DNA of 7,938 bases from Actinobacteria bacterium 13_2_20CM_68_14 (GTDB lineage: Bacteria; Actinomycetota; Thermoleophilia; Gaiellales; Gaiellaceae), in assembly GCA_001914705.1 (NCBI GenBank), contig MNDB01000106.1, forward strand, positions 1-7,938. The letters run 5' to 3'. The first letter of the stretch is position 1. Each line of letters starts with the position of its first letter. Below, in pieces: positions 4,832 through 7,938 of this stretch. The position numbers and the translations under genes are program-made. Below the pieces are notes generated by a model. That model saw only the letters and a list, made by a program, of their open reading frames with translations, was not told where the DNA came from and searched no databases.

Positions 4832-6550
4832 CTAGCGGTGCGCCAGGAAAGCCTGCGTCAGGTCGGTCGGTCCGAACTGGTTCTGCGCGCTGACGCGAAG
4901 GACGTACCGTCCGCCGTAGACGAGATTCCCGCGCCGGTCGCGCCCGTCCCAGCGCACGCTTGCGGTGCCTGCCCCGATCTTTGCGCTCCCGAGCTTCCGG
5001 ACGACGACGCCGTTCGTGCTCTCCAATCGCGTCGTCACCGTCGCCGAACGGGTGAGCTTGAAGGTGCCGAGCGTGAGCCGCCGGCCGGCTCGCACGCGCA
5101 CGGTCCGCGGGACGCGCAGGTTCCCGAGCGTGTTGTTCAGCCAGAACGGTTGGTCGGCGGACGACTGGCGGCCCAGGTCGTCGACCGCCGTCACGAGCCA
5201 ATGCCAACGCCCTTCAGTGTCGATCGTGCCGTCCGTTTTCGTTCCGGTCGACGAGAACTTGTACGTGCCGGGTGCCTGAGGCCCGCTCTGCGTGAAACGT
5301 GCGACGCCGTCGGCGCCGACGATCTTCGCGGTCACGGTCGAGGGCCGGACGATCTTGTAGCTGAGCTGCTCGCGGTCGCCGACGCCGTCGCCGTTGGGCG
5401 AGAGCACGGGCTCCGAGGGAGGTGGCGCGTACACACCCGCGTAGGAGACGAGCAGGGCTTCCGAGATCGCGCGCTCCCCGCTCGGATCCGAAGGCCGGTT
5501 CAGCAACTGGCCGTCAAAGGCCATCGTCGTCGAGTTGCCCGGCTCCAGGCCCGAGCCGGTCAAGCAGCCGAGCCGGACAAGCTGCTGCGCGAGCTCGTAG
5601 TTCGTCAGGCCGACGCTGTAGCCGACCTGTCCTCCGTCGACGGCGACCAGCACGATCGACCCGTCGCGGCGTTGGCCGACCGCCGAGCGCGCCAACCGCG
5701 GCGCCAGCACCGTTGCGGAAAAGTCCTCGAATGCGCGAAAGACGGCCTTGCCGTTGCGGACGAGCAACGGCCCGCCCCCGAGCGCGTCGATGTCGTCGGC
5801 CCAGCCGGCGCTGAGCACGTACCGGATAACCACGCGCGCGCCCGGCGGCGCCTCGGCGTCGAGCTTCTGGGCTGAGCCGCCCGTCGCCGAGAGAACCGCC
5901 CCGCCCGCTGGAATCGGTGTGTTGCCGCCCTGGGTGAACTGGACGACGTTGCCGCTCACGTCGCCTCCGGGCGTCAGCGCCGGAAATGGGTAGATGACCG
6001 CTTCTGTGGCGCCGGCGGCGGGCGGCGTGGCAGGTCCCCAGACCGGCGTATAGAGCGTGATCCCGCCCTGATTTGCGGGCTCGTTCAAGCCGGTCAGGGG
6101 CCGGCGCTGGCCGCGTCCCTGCCAGAAGGCGTTCCAGGAAGCGTGGCGGATGTCGAGCGTTCCGTTCGGCTCGATCCCGATGCTCGAGCGCCCCGAGTTC
6201 GGAACCGAATGCAGGACGCGGTTCTGCATCACAATCCCGTCGGGGCGGCCGTCGGCGGCGTTGAAGAAGTCGCCGTTGATGCCCGCCATTGTCGCGGATG
6301 GCGAGGTCACGCGCTCGATCCCGGTCAGACGCTGCTTACCGGAGATCGCGTTGTCGGAGAGCACCGGATCCAGGCTCCACAGGCCTTCCGGCCGCGGCGC
6401 CACCAGCACGTGGACGACGACGGGCCCGTGGGGCGTGAACAAGAGCTGGCGCGAGTAGTTGAGGCCCGGGATCAGCGTCTGCGAGGACGCGTCCGCCGGC
6501 GCGGCGAAGACGCCCGCCAGCAACACTGCGATGAGGACCCGGCGCAGCAA
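4832..6550 (-). CDS. Secreted phosphodiester-glycosidase (NAGPA-like) protein with C-terminal FlgD/CHU_C-type beta domains
   Basis: A 572-residue exported protein. Residues 1-22 are a signal peptide (MLRR, hydrophobic core, AAPADASS with likely cleavage near ADA). Residues about 40-370 match the phosphodiester glycosidase domain named after the enzyme that uncovers mannose 6-phosphate tags: GINGDFFN (90-97), GIVMQNRVLHSVPN (105-118), SSIGIEPNG (122-130), DALGGGPLLVRNG (255-267), GSIVLVAVDGGQVGYSVGLT (297-316), NSTTMAFDGQLLNRPSD (339-355). Bacterial members are thought to cleave or bind phosphodiester-linked sugars in the cell wall. The usual LDGGGSTTM is here LEPGNSTTM (335-343). From 380, SPNGDGVGDREQLSYKI and WDGRDRRGNLVYGGRYVLRV (534-553) mark beta-sandwich domains like those at the end of FlgD or surface-bound proteins. 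The start is TTG at 6550, the only start ahead of the signal peptide. It is the first gene of the minus-strand operon. Family call good; activity uncertain. Confidence 0.85.
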   Translation of the reverse strand: MLRRVLIAVLLAGVFAAPADASSQTLIPGLNYSRQLLFTPHGPVVVHVLVAPRPEGLWSLDPVLSDNAISGKQRLTGIERVTSPSATMAGINGDFFNAADGRPDGIVMQNRVLHSVPNSGRSSIGIEPNGTLDIRHASWNAFWQGRGQRRPLTGLNEPANQGGITLYTPVWGPATPPAAGATEAVIYPFPALTPGGDVSGNVVQFTQGGNTPIPAGGAVLSATGGSAQKLDAEAPPGARVVIRYVLSAGWADDIDALGGGPLLVRNGKAVFRAFEDFSATVLAPRLARSAVGQRRDGSIVLVAVDGGQVGYSVGLTNYELAQQLVRLGCLTGSGLEPGNSTTMAFDGQLLNRPSDPSGERAISEALLVSYAGVYAPPPSEPVLSPNGDGVGDREQLSYKIVRPSTVTAKIVGADGVARFTQSGPQAPGTYKFSSTGTKTDGTIDTEGRWHWLVTAVDDLGRQSSADQPFWLNNTLGNLRVPRTVRVRAGRRLTLGTFKLTRSATVTTRLESTNGVVVRKLGSAKIGAGTASVRWDGRDRRGNLVYGGRYVLRVSAQNQFGPTDLTQAFLAHR

Positions 6551-6582
6551 GACTTGACCCCGCAGGAAGGTAGCGCAATTCC
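6551..6582. promoter_or_regulatory. 32-bp divergent gap between operon and deacetylase gene
   Basis: The start codons of the minus-strand operon (6550) and the plus-strand deacetylase gene (6583) are separated by only 32 bases. Two ordinary promoters with leaders cannot both fit here, so at least one must lie within the opposite gene or yield a very short leader. The plus strand contains TTGACC at 6554-6559, resembling a -35 element, but no matching -10 is visible at the right distance. AGGAAGG at 6564-6570 is the probable ribosome binding site of the deacetylase gene, 12 bases from its ATG. Confidence 0.5.
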
Positions 6583-6604
6583 ATGACCGACAAGATTCCT
6601 CCTG
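6563..6604 (+). promoter_or_regulatory. Possible hairpin masking the deacetylase ribosome binding site
   Basis: CAGGAAGG (6563-6570), which holds the Shine-Dalgarno, can pair with TTCCTCCTG (6596-6604, inside codons 5-8): five Watson-Crick pairs, one A-C mismatch, one G-C pair and one G-U pair, with the ATG in a loop of about 26 bases. Such a fold would hide the ribosome binding site. It could equally be chance, since CCTCCT encodes Pro-Pro in the signal peptide. Confidence 0.25.
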
Positions 6605-7428
6605 TGGCGAAGTTCGCGGTCCTGCTGGCGGCCGTAGTCGCAGTCACGGGGTGCAGCTCCGCGAGGCAACAGAGCGCGGCGCCCACCACGGCGCAGGCGA
6701 CGAAGCCGGCGCCGCGACGGCAGGCTCCGGCGAAGCCGCGAATCGTCCGTCCGCACAACCGCGCCGTGCCGATCCTGATGTACCACGTCGTCGGCACGGC
6801 CCCGCCCGACGCGCCGTATCCCGGTCTCTACGTCAGACGCGCCGACTTCGCCGGGCAGCTCGCGTGGCTCCGTGCCCACGGCTACCACGCGGTCTCGCTG
6901 CGCCGTGTCTACGACTACTGGAAGCACGGCTACGCGCTGCCGCAAAAACCGGTCGTGCTGACGTTCGACGACGGCTACCGCGAGGACTTCACGAACGTGC
7001 GCCCGCTGCTGGCACGCCGCCACTGGCCAGCGGTGCTCAATCTCGCCGTCCGCAACCTGCTCGACGGCAAGCTGACGACTCCCCAGATCAAGCTGATGAT
7101 CCGCCAGGGCTGGGAGATCGACGCGCACACGATCAACCACGTCGACCTGACGACGCTCAGCTCCTCCGACCTCCGGCACGAGGTCGCCGGCTCACGAACG
7201 TGGATCCGGCGGCGCTTTCACGTCCCCGCCGCGTTCTTCTGCTATCCGTCGGGCCGCTATGACGCCCGCGTGGTCGCCGCCGTTCGTGCGGCCGGCTTCT
7301 TCGGCGCGACGATCGAGGGCTTCGGCCCCGCTTCGCCGCGGGACGGCCTGCTGACGCTGCCCCGGATCCGGGTCGACGGCTCGGACGGTGTCTCGGGCCT
7401 GGCCGCGAAGCTCGCCGGCTACGGTTAG
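6583..7428 (+). CDS. Lipoprotein polysaccharide deacetylase (NodB / carbohydrate esterase 4 family)
   Basis: A 281-residue protein that removes acetyl groups from N-acetyl (or O-acetyl) sugars of a cell-wall or surface polysaccharide. A lipoprotein signal spans residues 1-24 (hydrophobic core FAVLLAAVVAV, lipobox VTGC with Cys24), followed by a Gln/Ala/Pro/Thr-rich linker (25-57), so the enzyme is likely tethered to the outer face of the membrane. The catalytic domain starts near 61 (AVPILMYHVV). Motif 1 is VVLTFDDGY (124-132) with Asp129/Asp130, base and metal ligand; motif 2 is DAHTINH (180-186) with metal ligands His182 and His186; motif 3 is FFCYPSGRYD (218-227); LPRIRV (259-264) closes the domain. 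All metal-site residues appear present, so it should be active. ATG 6583 is chosen because AGGAAGG precedes it; GTG 6604 is an in-frame alternative that would still leave a lipoprotein signal. It is transcribed away from the glycan operon, which suggests a shared envelope role. The substrate cannot be told. Confidence 0.93.
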   Translation: MTDKIPPVAKFAVLLAAVVAVTGCSSARQQSAAPTTAQATKPAPRRQAPAKPRIVRPHNRAVPILMYHVVGTAPPDAPYPGLYVRRADFAGQLAWLRAHGYHAVSLRRVYDYWKHGYALPQKPVVLTFDDGYREDFTNVRPLLARRHWPAVLNLAVRNLLDGKLTTPQIKLMIRQGWEIDAHTINHVDLTTLSSSDLRHEVAGSRTWIRRRFHVPAAFFCYPSGRYDARVVAAVRAAGFFGATIEGFGPASPRDGLLTLPRIRVDGSDGVSGLAAKLAGYG

Positions 7429-7431
7429 GTT
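7426..7431 (+). promoter_or_regulatory. Possible -10 element for a leaderless transcript
   Basis: TAGGTT (7426-7431) fits TANNNT and ends 6 bases before GTG 7438, the distance expected if transcription began on the first base of the start codon. The gene has no Shine-Dalgarno, and leaderless genes are common in actinobacteria. The hexamer includes the deacetylase stop codon TAG. No -35 match is seen, and coupled translation from the deacetylase gene, whose stop is 9 bases upstream, is an equally good explanation. Confidence 0.25.
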
Positions 7432-7437
7432 TGTGGC

Positions 7438-7938
7438 GTGAGCAAAGCCGCGATCACCACTCGCACCGACCTCGTCGAGGACCTGATGGCACGGTTTCCG
7501 CACATCCCGCGCGAGGCGGTGCTGAAGGAGGATCTGCTGCGCACCGGCTTCGCCTTTGACGAGTCCGCGCTCACCGACAACCTCGAAGGCGAGGTCAAGC
7601 CGAAGTCGTACTTCATCTTCTCGTTCGACCAGAAGCCGTTGGCCGAGCTCGGCGAGGCTGCGAAGCGCCGGCCGCCCGAGGAGGTCGCGCTGACCGGCGG
7701 CCCCTACGGGCTGCGCCGGACGATCGTCTCGGTCCGGGTCAACCCGGCATCGCCGTACCGGATCTCCGGCCAGGGCGGAGAGCTGACCCTCTCGCTCGAG
7801 GGCCGAGAGATTGCAGGCGTCGGCCTGCCGCCGATGCCCGAGTACTACCGCCACACGCTCGCGAACGGTAAGACCGTGATGGAGACGGCACCGACGATTC
7901 AGTGGGGCTACCTGATCTACCTGACCGTGCTGCGGCTC
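7438..7938 (+). CDS. N-terminal part of an uncharacterised protein, possibly radical SAM (cut by window end)
   Basis: An open frame from GTG 7438 (VSKAAITTRTDLVEDL) runs without a stop for 167 codons to the edge of the window. The seen part is soluble: an N-terminal helical region with alternating charges (about 1-75), then a beta-rich stretch (YGLRRTIVSVRVNP, PYRISGQGGELTLSLEGREI), then LPPMPEYYRHTLANGKTVMETAPTIQ and WGYLIYLTVLRL at the end. From memory, a similar arrangement, a short beta domain and a GK-rich segment leading to a hydrophobic WGYLIYLT-like strand, precedes the CxxxCxxC cluster motif in some uncharacterised radical SAM proteins, but the cysteines would lie beyond 7938 and none are in the visible part, so this is a weak suggestion. 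The gene begins 9 bases after the deacetylase stop. The nearby GTG 7433 is out of frame. Coding is well supported by the long frame and its composition. Confidence 0.75.
   Translation, partial: MSKAAITTRTDLVEDLMARFPHIPREAVLKEDLLRTGFAFDESALTDNLEGEVKPKSYFIFSFDQKPLAELGEAAKRRPPEEVALTGGPYGLRRTIVSVRVNPASPYRISGQGGELTLSLEGREIAGVGLPPMPEYYRHTLANGKTVMETAPTIQWGYLIYLTVLRL

Noticed and set aside
4095..5207. A 370-codon minus-strand frame across the DedA gene and the end of the glycosidase-like gene.
   Set aside because: It is out of frame with two well-recognised proteins, very Arg-rich and without motifs; a shadow of high-GC coding sequence.
4622..5875. A 417-codon plus-strand frame antisense to the DedA and glycosidase-like genes.
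   Set aside because: Same reasons: composition of an antisense shadow, no domain, and the opposite strand holds family motifs throughout.
6550..6604. A minus-strand AGGAGG (complement of 6598-6603) followed by ATG at 6584 as the start of the glycosidase-like gene.
   Set aside because: ATG 6584 is out of frame with the signal peptide and glycosidase domain; using it would require a frameshift for which there is no evidence. TTG 6550 gives an intact signal peptide.
6472..7179. A 235-codon minus-strand frame across the start of the deacetylase gene.
   Set aside because: The plus strand there encodes an intact NodB domain with its lipoprotein signal; the antisense product has no motif.

Overview
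The window is high-GC bacterial DNA. Start codons are often GTG or TTG, genes are tightly packed with ATGA overlaps, and proteins are rich in Ala, Arg, Gly and Val. This suits a high-GC actinobacterium; the set of envelope genes would fit the Thermoleophilia/Gaiellales, but that placement is a guess from style and remembered similarity, not from a search. There is no phage, transposon, CRISPR, tRNA or rRNA signal.

Layout. (1) 20-468, plus strand: a 31-residue single-span membrane microprotein, then a 105-residue helical protein with a very strong ribosome binding site; neither has a known function. (2) 469-719: a convergent intergenic stretch with two imperfect hairpins and no gene. (3) 6550 down to 720, minus strand: a probable four-gene operon, read in the order secreted phosphodiester-glycosidase-like protein (4832-6550), DedA membrane protein (4148-4819), DegT/DnrJ/EryC1/StrS aminotransferase (3026-4114) and a membrane-anchored nucleotide-sugar dehydratase of the CapD/WbpM/PglF class (720-3029). 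Gaps are 12 bp, 33 bp and a 4-bp ATGA overlap. (4) 6583-7428, plus strand, divergent from the operon across only 32 bp: a lipoprotein polysaccharide deacetylase. (5) 7438 to the window end, plus strand: the first 167 codons of a protein that may be a radical SAM enzyme.

Working together (inference): the dehydratase and aminotransferase would make a UDP-amino-deoxy sugar; the DedA protein may recycle or move the polyprenyl phosphate carrier on which surface glycans are built; the secreted glycosidase-like protein and the divergent lipoprotein deacetylase would act on the finished glycan outside the membrane. The window contains no glycosyltransferase, so the glycan itself cannot be named.

The most remarkable feature is inside the dehydratase gene: an exact, in-frame tandem duplication of 423 bp (141 codons, not one base different) whose ends fall at the two Rossmann-fold nucleotide-binding motifs of the ancestral protein. 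It gives a 769-residue protein with three GKxVLVxGAG motifs where an ancestor of about 628 residues would have had two. It is either a very young domain duplication or an assembly artefact.
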